Assembly (NCBI GenBank): GCA_038025085.1
Contig: CM076152.1
Span: 22,032,001-22,096,000 of the forward strand
Reading direction: 5' to 3'
Length of the DNA stretch: 64,000 bases
Origin: Tetragonia tetragonoides
Lineage: Eukaryota; Streptophyta; Magnoliopsida; Caryophyllales; Aizoaceae
Shown here: one piece after another, positions 1 through 10,929 of the stretch
Layout: every line of letters starts with the position of its first letter
How positions within the stretch are numbered: the stretch's first letter is position 1
The notes under the pieces: generated by a model
Seen by the model: the letters and a program-made list of their open reading frames with translations, nothing else
Database searches by the model: none
What the model was told of the DNA's origin: nothing
Position numbers and translations under genes: made by a program

Positions 1-2366
1 ATTAAGGTAGTGAGATCGGATCGCGGAGGGGAGTATTATGGAAGATATGATGAGTCGGGTCAGAATATGAGTCCTTTTGCTTTGTTTTTACAAGAGTGTG
101 GTATAGTCCCTCAATATACTATGCCTGGTACACCTGAACAAAATGAAGTGGCTGAAAGGCGTAGGAGAACTCTAATGGATATGGTTAGAAGCATGATGAG
201 TAGGACCAACTTATCAAACTCTCTTTGGAGGAAAGCCTTAAAGACCGCCTCATGTATATTGAATAGGGTTCCTAGTAAATTTGTTCCGAAAATAACTTAT
301 GATCTTTGGACTGGTTAGAAAGTCTACCTTAAATCATTTTCACATTTGGGGTTGTCTGGCCGAAGTTAAAATATATAATCCTTATGAAAGTAAGCTTGAC
401 CGCAAAATAACTAGTTGTGATTTTATATGTTATCCTGAGCGATCTAAAGGGTATAGATTTTTTGGTCCTAGGCGTGGCACAAGAATTGTTGAACAATTAA
501 TGCTAAATTTTTAGAGCAAGATGTTAGTCATTGTATTACTCTACATTGCAGACAATTGTATTAGAAGAAGCACTCATGATTACTCATGTGCCCATTTTTC
601 ATGAAAAGGCAGTGTTACAACCTATTCATGGGGGGGGGGAATGAGGCACATGATAAACCATTTTGAAAGGTTATTAGAACCCCATTATTTATAATGATAA
701 TTCCATTGTACATGATGTCAATTCCAATTCTAAAGTTCCTTTACGTCGTTCTCATAGAGAGAAAACATCTGCTATTTCAAATGACTACATTGTGTATTTG
801 GGAGAAAGTGAACATGATTTTGGGAAAATTTTATCCTTTTGACTTATATCCAAGCTATCTCTAGTATTCAAGCAGATAAGTGGGTAGAAGTTATGAATGA
901 TGAAATGTTATCTATGAAAAAGAATGATGTATGAGATTTAGCTGAACTACCTAAAGGTTTTGAAGCTATTGATTACAAGTGGATATTTAAAACAAAGAGA
1001 GATTCAAATGGCAATGTTCAATGTCTTAAGGCTAGAGTAGTTTTTAGAGGGTTCACCCAAAGGCCTGGGATTGACTATAAAGACACATTTTCTCCCGTTT
1101 CTTCTAAAGCTGATTCTAAAGTAATATGGCACTTGTGGCTCATTATAATTTAGAACTTCATCAAATGGATGTTAAAACGACTTTTTTGAATGAAAATTTG
1201 TATGAGAAACTGTATATGATCCAACCTGAAGGTCTGAGGAAAAAGGATAGGAAAATTTTGTTTGTAAGCTAAAAAAGTCAATCTATGGTCTTAAGTACGC
1301 TTCACGATAATGGTATTTGAGATTTAATGAGGTTGTGAAATCTTTTGGTTTTAAGGAGAATAAGAGAGATGAATTTATATATCTTAAGAATAGTGGGAGC
1401 AAGTTTACTTTGTTAGTCTTGTATGTTGATGACATTTTACTTGATAGTAGTGACATTGATTTGATACTAGATACTATTCTAAAATGAAAGATCTTGGAGA
1501 AACTGCCTATGTTCTTGGGATTAATATTGATAGAGATCGTTCTCGTGGTTTGTTAGGATTGTCTCAAAACTCTTACATTGATCATTTGTTGAAATATTTT
1601 AACATGAGTGATTGTAAGCCAAGAGAAGTTGCAGTTGTTAAAAGAGATAAGCTTAGTAAAGATCAATATCCCAAAAATGAAGTTGAAAGGACTTTTATGA
1701 AAAGTAAGATAAGCTTAGTAAAGCTCTAGTGTTGTTGGGAGTTTAATGTATTTACAAACTTGTAGTAGACCAGATATCTCGTATGTTGTTAATGTTCTTG
1801 GTAGATACTATCCTGATCCTGGATGGGCACATTGAGTAGTTGCAAAGAAGGTGATGAGATATTTAGAAAAAATTAAGAAGTTCATGCTTTTGTATAGAAA
1901 TGTTGATTTTTTAGAGGTAATTGAATATTCGGATGCTGATTTTGCCGGTTGTCCTGAAAAAAAATGAGATCTACTTCTTGATATATCTTTATGTTAGCCG
2001 GTGATACTTTGTATTGGAAAAGTGAAAAACAATCACTTACAACCTCTTCAACTATGCAAGTAGAATTTATTGCTTTTGAAGCTTCTTGTCACGCAAATTG
2101 GTTAAAAGAATTTATAAGTGGTATTAAAGTTGCCGATCAAGATGCATTCTGACAACGCTTCAACTGTGTTCTTTTCAATGAACAACAAGAGATCTAGAGG
2201 GTCCAAAAGTATCGCTGCGAAGTATTATGGTGTCAAGGATATGGTTAAGAATGGGAAAAGAGTGGTTAAGCACATTGGAAGTGAAGATATGATTGATGAT
2301 CCACTTACTAAGGGCTTAAGGCTTATTGTTTTCAAACAACATGTTAGTAATATGGATGTTGTATAA
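1..2366 (+). pseudogene. Ty1/copia pol remnant: integrase end, reverse transcriptase, RNase H
   Basis: Frames read in order give the C-terminal part of a copia integrase (10-318: LRSDRGGEY-like motif, then a GTPEQN motif and ERRRRTLMDM), a reverse transcriptase (about 870-1480, with KWIFKTK and YVDDILL near 1420) and a copia RNase H (1730-2366). The INT-RT-RH order is diagnostic of Ty1/copia. The reading is broken by many stops and frame changes, for example after 318, near 934, and between 1730 and 2118, so no protein can be made. The 5' half lies outside the window. It is older than the copia element inserted downstream at 3343, which cuts its 3' end. The lineage within copia is not assigned. 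Confidence 0.9.
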
Positions 2367-3099
2367 TCTTTTGATGTTTGGTTAGTGGGAGTGAATTATT
2401 GTATGTAATTTTTATTGTCATTAATATAATGAGCAATGAGGTTGCATGTTTCAATATTATTTGATATGTTATGTCGTGGATAATGTTATTGAAATTATGA
2501 TGTGCCGAATTCTTTAACATATATATAACCTATATATCTGTATAAAATATCTTGTGTTCCTGATTATCCTGAGTTGGATACACAAGGATCTCTTGTTGAG
2601 ATGTAATTAATCATATCAAGTGGATGCACTTTCTAAGTGTCATTGTCGTAGTGCCTTGTATTAGATTATGTGATGGTCTTTTATTTTATGAAAAATAATG
2701 AGGACTCTTTAATTTAACAAGCCCTTGATTAGTACCATGGAGGGCAATATGTTAATCTTTCACACTTATAATATTAATCTATGATCCTTGATGACAATAT
2801 TGAATTTATGTGATCATGAAGTAGCCTAGTCTTTACTTAACTTGATGTAGTTCTAAATATTAATATTTTCATTAGAAAGGATTGTGTAGTTGGGCTATAT
2901 TTTATTGTTAGTGCTGGTACTTTTGAAAGGATTTGTTTCTTAAAAAGATTGATGTTCCCTTTAAAAATTATCTATTATTGTGATATTTGTAGCACTAAGT
3001 TACGGTTTATTATTATTACTATTTTATTACAAATATCTTTTCCTTGACAATTTGAGAAAATTTATGTTTTCTTCTATTTATGATGTCCAAGTGAGAGAA
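2367..3099 (+). other. Non-coding 3' part of the first copia element, ending in a purine tract
   Basis: AT-rich sequence with no coding signal. It ends in a purine-rich stretch (ccaagtgagagaat, 3087-3100) like a copia polypurine tract, directly followed by TGTTGG, a usual start of a copia LTR. Nothing else is recognised. Confidence 0.5.
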
Positions 3100-3342
3100 T
3101 GTTGGAAATGTACTATCATTAATTGTTGGTCTGAGATAAAATAACATGGGTTTGCCTTGATGGACTAATATTTGGATAAGTGTGTTGTATTAAAAGGGTT
3201 CATAATTGGAAGACCCGCCTTTATCATTATATAAAGAAACGAGTCCCCTATTTGCCATGAAATGTTTGTTGGTATCAGTTCTTCTTTGCCATGAAAACTT
3301 TTGTTGGTATCAGAATAATTGATACCAAAGGGAAACACAATG
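3100..3342 (+). mobile_element. Probable short 3' LTR of the first copia element, cut by the second copia
   Basis: Starts with TGTTGGAAATG after a purine tract and contains a TATA-like tatataaag near 3230. A segment of about 35 bp (tttgccatgaaa ... ttgttggtatcag) occurs twice in tandem at about 3250-3313. The second copy runs into ttggtatca/tgataccaa, a perfect 9-bp inverted repeat. TGGTATCAG resembles the tRNA-iMet primer site, which is odd inside or downstream of a 3' LTR, so the boundary is uncertain. The sequence is interrupted at 3342 by the next element and resumes at 10665. Confidence 0.4.
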
Positions 3343-4012
3343 TGAAGGATTTATGTCCTGTTAGTCAAGGTGCAAAATTCGGGATTAAACTTCAGAGATA
3401 GTTAACTCGTCGATTTAGTAGATCGTAATGTTTAGCTAGAGACCGTTTACGATAAATCGGGCCAATTGGATCGCACCAACTACTATTTGCGATGGGCCTA
3501 ACGGGTCAAACGCTTAAGTAATCGATGGATCAATAATTAGTTAATGGACCTAGGAGTCACATTAATTAATTAACAAGAGAGACCGGTAAGTGGGTTGACC
3601 TAGGAAAAGCCCACTATGTGTAGTAGTCAGTTATTAGGTCTTTGGAAGCCCTAATAGTCTGGCCTACAGTTTAAATAGAAGAGAAGGAGGTGGAAACTAG
3701 GTTACACGTTTTACTGATAGCCTCCTTCTCTAATATTTTCTCTCTAAAGCAACCAAGCACCTCCATAACCCAAGGAACGGTTCCTTGTGCTCGTTCTAAC
3801 TAACGAACGTGTTTGGATTGATCCACTCGATTGCTGCGTGGACTACGGTAGTGGGATTACACTTGGAATCCTAATTCGTACTTATCGATATTTAATCGAT
3901 CAACGAGGCACGCATCAAGAGGTATATTTATGTGTATTTAATGACCCGTTAATATTTCTGTTTCTAGTTGTCTTCCGCTTTTATGATTAGATCATTGCAA
4001 CTAGATCCAATA
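3343..4012 (+). repeat. 5' LTR of the nested copia element
   Basis: 670 bp, matching 9995-10664 throughout. Contains a TATA-like tttaaataga near 3671 and ends one base before the primer-binding site. The terminal CA has become TA. Confidence 0.95.
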
Positions 4013-4013
4013 G

Positions 4014-4026
4014 TGGTATCAGAGCC
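4014..4026 (+). other. Primer-binding site for initiator tRNA-Met
   Basis: tggtatcagagcc is the standard Ty1/copia primer site complementary to the 3' end of initiator tRNA-Met, one base after the LTR. Confidence 0.93.
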
Positions 4027-5741
4027 TAATTAATGGGTTAATTAGATCAGTTTTATCAACCTTGTTGCACGAAAAAAATATTTGCGTTTGATGGTTTTAT
4101 TGTTTTCGTTACAACTTTTGGCGTGTTACTAAGAGTGATTGGATCAATTTATTAGTAGCGCTAATTGTATGTATGCAGCCTTTTGATTGCAATTGGAATG
4201 TGAATTAGTTATTATGTTGACCTGCCAAATCATGTGATTCATAAGATATTCGCTGGGTTAACTAGGGCATAAATTTCATTCAATTGGATTGATTAAAATT
4301 CATTACAATTTCATTGGTTGGATTGGTAAATTGTTTTATCTTTAATTGATCATGTTCTGGGTTTAACTCCATTAGGCTATTATTTTATTGGAGTAGCGTC
4401 AAACTATTGTCGGCTTTCTTGTATGATTGGGCATGATCTCAAACATCACACTGATCTCATAATTATATACTCTACTATATTTTTTAAGAAAAGATATGGT
4501 GTGCATTTAGTTGCTGATATATTAGGAGCGTAAGTCTGTTGCGTCTTTCTACTACTATGAGATTGGATTTCATAGTCATATTTTGTCGAGTATGCACTAA
4601 ATGTTTGCCGACTTTATTCCCCTAATTGCCCTTTGTTCTCGTTTTACACGTAGTATATCTTATGTCGATTAAATTTCAATTTTAGAGTTATTAGACAACT
4701 TGTTTAAATTTGAAATTTTATTAAGGATTTGATCTTACATAAATTATCTGTCATAGGGCAATGGAAAACGTAATGTTTTGGAAATATAGACGTGACTTTT
4801 TAGCATATAATTTATTTTATTTCAATTATTAGATAATTGATTTTACTTGTTTATTATATGGCTTTTGAATATATTTTATATATTCTATGGGTCACCCATC
4901 TTATGGGTGAATGAATGTATGATATAGTATGACCCAAAATACGGGCTGCGTACCGTTTGTATTTTTGTAACCTAAATACGGTATGTTAAACCGTTGTATT
5001 TATGTAATTTATTTTATTGCATTAGCTTTAAGTTTAAATTACCAAGTACAGTTACAATATGTAAAAGTTTGAAGAACGGAGCCTTGGAGGAGATCGCGAT
5101 TCAAGTGGGAGAAATTTGAAGATTAGATCTTTATTTTTCTTTTAGGGGCCATACTAGGATCATTTATTTAATGCTTTAATTATTGCTTAAATTAGATTTA
5201 TTGCTTTAATTATTGCATGCCTGATTTATTATATTGTTTTAATATAACTATTAGTTCACATATATTAAAGCAATTTATTAAATCTCGTCCCAAGAAAATA
5301 TTGAATTAATGCCCTTCCAAATAAGGGTCACCCATTATACTCTCGATCACTCATAATGGGTATCGCCAAAGCGTGACATTATTTTAATCTTGAGTTAATG
5401 CGGGTAAGTCTAAGAGGAGATTTACAAGACCATTTGATTCCCTCAAGGATATGAGTAAGGAGTCCTTACATGTCGGGGCAAAGGGATAGTCATATTAGAT
5501 ATGCCTATCAACCAAGAGTTATGTTGGACATAATTAGCAAAGGATTGCTTACCTATTTTGACTAGTGTGGTTGACAAGCCAAAGCTTGGTCACATTAGGG
5601 TAAAATGAGGATCTTGAAATTATTTTATTCATAGGGACACCTTAAGAGAATGAATAAAATATTAAATAACTTTTCTATTTTGAAAAATTGATTAAGTTAT
5701 TTATTGATAAATGTACTGCATATTATTTCTGTTTTGTAGCT
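4027..5741 (+). other. Long AT-rich untranslated leader of the nested copia element
   Basis: About 1.7 kb without a convincing coding frame between the primer site and gag. No internal insertion is recognised. The short ORFs here look accidental. Confidence 0.6.
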
Positions 5742-6078
5742 ATGGCCAATGAAGGCAAGTCAACTTTTAACCTAAAGTCGATGTTAGACAGTGAACGTTC
5801 GGTTAGAACAAACAATTACTTGGAGAGTTATCGCAACCTGAGAATAGTTCTCAAGCATGATAAGAAGGAATGCGTCTCAGAGACGCCTATTCCAGGACTT
5901 TCCGAAAAGCATAGTGCTTAATGTCAGGAGGGGAAAGAAAGGGGCTACTTCAAAGGGCAACCTATTGAAAGGCAAGGGTGGTGTGACCAAACCTGCGGAT
6001 AATCAGTGCTTTCATTGCCATTAGAATGGGCATTGGAAGAGGAACTGCCCAAAGCTAAAGGAAGACCTGAAGTATGGA
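5742..6078 (+). pseudogene. Copia gag remnant with internal deletion
   Basis: The start MANEGKSTFNLKSML is a typical copia gag N-terminus. After about 50 codons the frame jumps, via a stop near 5919, to the C-terminal basic region and a CCHC zinc knuckle near 6006-6050 (CFHC-x4-H-x4-C) that contains an in-frame stop. The central capsid-like domain, normally some 200 residues, is missing, so this copy could not build particles by itself. Confidence 0.8.
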
Positions 6079-9000
6079 ATGGTTTCCATGACTTCAAATG
6101 TTTTCGTTATTGAAATCAATCTAGCTACAACCACTTTTGATTGGATATTGGATACCAGTTGTGGTACTCACATTTGTTCAAATGTGGAGGGACTAAAACA
6201 ACATCGGAAGGTAGCTAGAGATGAGGTGAACCTACGTGTCGCAAATGGGGCTAGGGTGGCTGCTTTGACTGTAGGAACTTATGTTTTGTCGTTGCCTTCG
6301 GTCCTTGAACTAGAACTTAATAAATATTAATATGTTCCTAGTGTAAACAAAATATCATTTCTCCTTTTATATTGGATATGGAAGGTTTTGATATGCGTAT
6401 TAAGAATGGTTCTTATACGGTTTCAAAAGATGATGTATTTTATTTTAGCGCCCATTTGCATAATGGGCTTTATTTGCTAAATTTTGACAAACATATACTC
6501 ACAATCAATAACAAAAAGGCTAGAACTAATGATTCTAACCCCACATATCTATGGCTTTGTCGATTAGGCCATATAAATATGAAACACATTCAGAAACTTC
6601 TTAGAGAAAGGATTCTGAACTCTTTTGACTTGGAGTCATTTGATACTTGCGAGTCATGTTTACTTGGCAAATGACAAAGTCACCCTTTCTGGGAAAGGGA
6701 GAACGAGCCAGTGAGCTATTGGGTATCATACATTCGGATGTGTGCGGACCAATGAGTTCGACTACAAGAGGTGGGTTTAGTTACTTCATTACATTTACTG
6801 ATGATTTGAGTAGATATGGCTATATTTACTTAATGAAACATAAATCTGAATCTTTTGATAAATTCAAAGAGTTTCAGAATGAAGTAGAAAATCAGCTGGG
6901 CAAGAAGATAAAAGCTCTTCGATCGGATCGAGGAGGCGAATATATGAGCCTAGAGTTCAATGAACATCTAAAGGGTTGTGGAATAGTTTCATAACTAACT
7001 TCGCCCGGAACACCACAGTGGAACGGTGTGTCTGAACGGAGGAATCGAACCTTATTGGATATGGTTAGATCAATGATGGGTCATGTCAAACTTCCTATTT
7101 CTTTCTGGGGATATGCTCTCGAGACGGCAGCTTTCACGCTAAACAAGACTCCGTCGAAAGCTGTTGAGAAGACACCACATGAACTGTGGACGGGAATGGT
7201 TCCCAAGTTATCTTTTCTCAAGGTTTGGGTGTGAAGCTTATGTAAAGAGGTTACTCAGCGATAAGCTTGCACCCAAATCAGACAAAGTTTTCTTTGTGGG
7301 TTATCCAAAGGAAACGAAGGGCTATTATTTCTACAATCAAACTGAGAACAAGGTATTTGTTGCTCGGAAAAGTGTCTTTTTGGAGAAGGAATTCCTTTCC
7401 AAAGAGACAAGTGGGAGTAAAGTTCATCTCGAAGAAATTCAAGATGAGCAACAATTGGAGATGGATAGGGATTTGGAATCCATCCATAATGTTGTGGAAA
7501 CAGCTCCAACGGATGTGGATAGGGATTTAGAATCCATCCAAGATGTTTTGGAAACATATCCAGATTCAACTCTAGAGGCAACATGAGAGGTTGAACCTGA
7601 ATCCACCTTTCGAAGGTCTGATAGAGTCAGGCTTCCAACAAATAGATATATTTCAATCTATTCGACGGAAAGCCGTGACATTTTCCTTGTTGAAAGTGAA
7701 GAACCCACCACTTTACAAGGAAGCAATGACGAGTCAAAACTCCAGCAAATGGCAAGAAGCCATGAAATCCGAAATGGATTCCATGTCCGAGAATCACGTC
7801 TGGGACTTGGTCGATTTGTCGGATGGAGCTAGGCCCATCGGGTGCAAATGGATCTTTAAGATCAAGACGGGCAAGGAAGGAAACTTTCTATTTTTCAAAG
7901 CTAGACTGGTGGCAAAAGGTCACATGCAAATTCAAGGAATTGATTTTGATGAAACTTTTTCGCCAGTTGCCATGCTTAAATCCATTAGGGTACTCCTAGC
8001 AATTGCAGCTCATTATGACTATGAGATCTAGCAAATGGATGTCAAAAATCGCTTTCTTGAATTGGGTTCTCGAAGAGGATGTGTTTATGACACAGCCTGA
8101 GGGTTTTGTCGATCCTAAAAATGCTAGGAAGGTTTGCAAGCTGAGAAGATCCATTTATGGGTTGAAGCAAGCATCCCGGAGCTGGAATCTGTGTTTTGAT
8201 GAAGCCATAACTAGGTTTGGTTTTATCAGAAACTCAGAAGAACCTTGTGTATACAAGAAGTTCAGTGGGAGAAATATTATCTTCTTGGTCCTATATGTTG
8301 ATGACATACTGATCATTGGAAACGACATTCCAATGCTGGAGTCCGTGAAGGCTTGGCTTGGGATGTGTTTTCAGATGACAGACCTTGGACAGGCAAAGTA
8401 AATCTTGGGCATCAGGATTTGTCGGGACAGATCCAAAAGGCTAATTGGATTTAACCAGAGTACGTATATTAATCAGATTGTATCTCGGTTTAATATGCAA
8501 GATGCCAAGAAAGGTTTACTACCTATGAGTCGTGACACGGTTCTTGGCAAGACGCAGGGTCCTAAGACACCTGCTGAGCAAGAACGCATGAGTAGAGTTC
8601 CGTATGCATCTGCCATAGGATCTATCATGTACGTCATGATTTTTACTTGTCTAGAGATCTCGTATGCTTTGAGCATGACGAGTAAATTTCAGACCAACCC
8701 AGGTGAGGCGCATTGGATTGCGGCCAAGAATGACTTGAAGTATTTGAAAAGAACTAAAGATATGTTCCTGGTGTATGGTGGTGAAGAAAAGTTGATTGTG
8801 AAAGGTTACACTGATGCGTCCTTCCAGACCGACAGAGACGGTTCTCAATCCCAATCAGGATTTGTCTTTTGTCTCTTGTCTCAATGGAGGAGCAGTGACC
8901 AAGAAAAGTGCCAAGCAAAGCACTGTGGCAAATTCTACAACGGAAGCAGAGTGCATCGCAGCTTTGGAAGCTGCGAAAGGCTGTTTGGATACGCAAGTTC

Positions 9001-9195
9001 ATGGCTGAGCTTGGCGTTGTGCCTACGGCGGCTGAACCGTTGGCTCTTTATTGTGATAATAATGGAGTCATCGCCCAAGCCAAGGAGCCAAGGTCACACC
9101 AAAAGTCTAAACATGTACATCGTAAATATCACAATATTAGACAATGGGTCAAGGATGGTGATATTAGCATATGCAAGGTTCATACAGATGATTAA
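6079..9195 (+). pseudogene. Copia pol remnant: protease, integrase, RT, RNase H
   Basis: Protease is seen at about 6139-6175 (WILDTSCGTHICSN, active-site D-T-S/G). The pre-integrase zinc-binding segment runs about 6540-6670 and the integrase core about 6700-7230 (HSDVCGPM, LRSDRGGEY, GTPQWNGVSERRNRTLLDM). RT lies at about 7690-8400 (CKWIFKIKTG, IYGLKQASRSW, YVDDILIIGND near 8300), and the palm end plus RNase H at 8405-9195. Breaks include stops near 6330, 6673, 6993 and 8031 and shifts near 7230, 8400 and 8880. This is one former polyprotein in Ty1/copia order. Confidence 0.93.
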
Positions 9196-9994
9196 CTTCA
9201 TTGTTTTAGATTATGAAATGGTGTTCATGATTAAAACATGGTTCTGTACATTTATCACAATGAGTTTTGGTCCTATTCAATTTTCTGTATGATTTTGATT
9301 ATTAATTCAAAATAATATAACACAAATATCCAAATAGGTTATCAAGACGATATCTTGGATAATGAAACCCTATTGAGTGAACTGGATTTTGTGGTTATTT
9401 GTCCCTAATCTAGGTGTTAGAATTAGATTCTAATAACCGGTGATGATTAGATTGCAAGTTGATCTCAGTGTCTGTTTCATGGGCTGGAGACATGGGATGT
9501 TAGGATCATTTGTATAGATATAAATTGGGAATTCATGATCGGACAGACCCACCATGAGAGTTCTTTAAGAACGAGTAGTCATATTAGACTCTCATAAACC
9601 TATCTTGAACCATTTCTCAAACCTGAGTGGTTGTGAATAACGACATGAAGATTGGTGATCTATGATTACTCCTAACGCCTGCGTAACAGGAGGCAATAAC
9701 GGATACATCCGGATTATTGAAAATCTTGTTGGAATTCATGAATGCACAAGACGGGAATTGTCCTCCCTACGGGGATCGTTGTCTTATGGGCCTCTTGTAG
9801 AATTAGGGTTGTGAAATTCATGGCCGTGCTCAAATGGATTATTGGATAATCAACTGTCTTAACAATCCAATTCGGAATCAAGAAAAGATATGAATAATGT
9901 AAGGATGACTAGACTTCTTACCTTACGTTCACATCAAGACATTAAGTGACAAGTGAATGGATTTGCACACTTGTCTTAAGGACAAGTGGGATAT
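9196..9994 (+). other. 3' untranslated part and polypurine tract of the nested copia element
   Basis: No coding content after RNase H. The last bases before the LTR, gacaagtgggatat (9981-9994), form the plus-strand primer tract. Confidence 0.75.
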
Positions 9995-10664
9995 TGAAGG
10001 ATTTATGTCCTCTCAGTCAAGGTGCAAAATTCGAGATTAAACTTCAGAGATAGTTAAATCGTCGATTTAGTAGATCGTAATGTTTAGCTAGAGACCGCTT
10101 ACGATAAATCGGGCCGATGGGATCGCACCAACTACTATTTGCGATGGGCCTAACGGGTCAAACGCTTAAGTAATCAATGGATCAATAATTAGTTAATGGA
10201 CCTAGGAGTCACATTAATTAATTAACAAGAGAGACCGGTAAGTGGGTTGACCTAGGAAAAGCCCACTATGTGTAGTAGTCAGTTATTAGGTCTTTGGAAG
10301 CCCTAATAGTCTGGCCTACAGTTTAAATAGAAGAGAAGGAGGTGGAAACTAGGTTACACGTTTTACTGATAGCCTCCTTCTCTAATATTTTCTCTGTAAA
10401 GCAACCAAGCACCTCCATAATCCAAGGAACGGTTCCTTGTGCTCGTTCTAGCTAACGAACGTGTTTGGATTGATCCAATCGATTTCTGCGTGGACTACGG
10501 TAGAGGGATTACACTTGGAATCCTAATTCCTACTTATCGATATTCAATCGATCAACGAGGCACGCATCAAGAGGTATATTTATGTGTATTTAATAACCCG
10601 TTAATATTCCCGTTTCTAATTGTCTTCCGCTTTTATGATTAGATCATTGAAGCTAGATCCAACA
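9995..10664 (+). repeat. 3' LTR of the nested copia element
   Basis: 670 bp, TGAAGG...AACA, homologous to 3343-4012. Followed by the 5-bp duplication caatg. Confidence 0.95.
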
Positions 10665-10669
10665 CAATG

Positions 10670-10929
10670 AGGGGGTGTGTATATTAAACACACCCTTTGA
10701 TCACAGATTGGAACAAAGGGGAAGACTTGTTTCTCATCTGCAACGTGATTGAAGTTGGTGTGGACAATTAAAGAAATCACCATGGATTCTAATGTTATGT
10801 CTTCTATAGCACCAATATATGTGTTTATACAATTAAGTATAGAATTAATGGGACTTACAAAAAGTACAATCAAACCGACATATAGTCCCAACAATATAAA
10901 CATCACAATGTATAAATTGAGCATGCATC
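10670..10929. other. Flank of the copia insertion; a small hairpin, no gene seen
   Basis: This resumes the sequence interrupted at 3342. It opens with gggtgtgt-atattaa-acacaccc (10673-10695), a perfect 8-bp inverted repeat. No protein family is recognised in any frame. Confidence 0.4.

Larger units (their letters stand above)
3343..10664 (+). mobile_element. Ty1/copia LTR retrotransposon, complete boundaries, nested
   Basis: Two 670-bp direct repeats (3343-4012 and 9995-10664) flank an internal region with a tRNA-iMet primer site, gag, protease, integrase, RT and RNase H in copia order. The element is bounded by a perfect 5-bp TSD, caatg (3338-3342 and 10665-10669). LTRs start TGAAGG. The 3' copy ends in CA and the 5' copy has mutated to TA. 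By eye there are about 25 differences between the LTRs, roughly 96% identity, so insertion is fairly old. The coding region is broken by stops and frameshifts and gag has lost its middle, so the copy is non-autonomous now. Confidence 0.95.

Noticed and set aside
10616..10924. 102-codon minus-strand ORF next to the copia LTR
   Set aside because: It runs across the LTR end and flank and matches nothing. Hydrophobic composition is due to AT-rich sequence.
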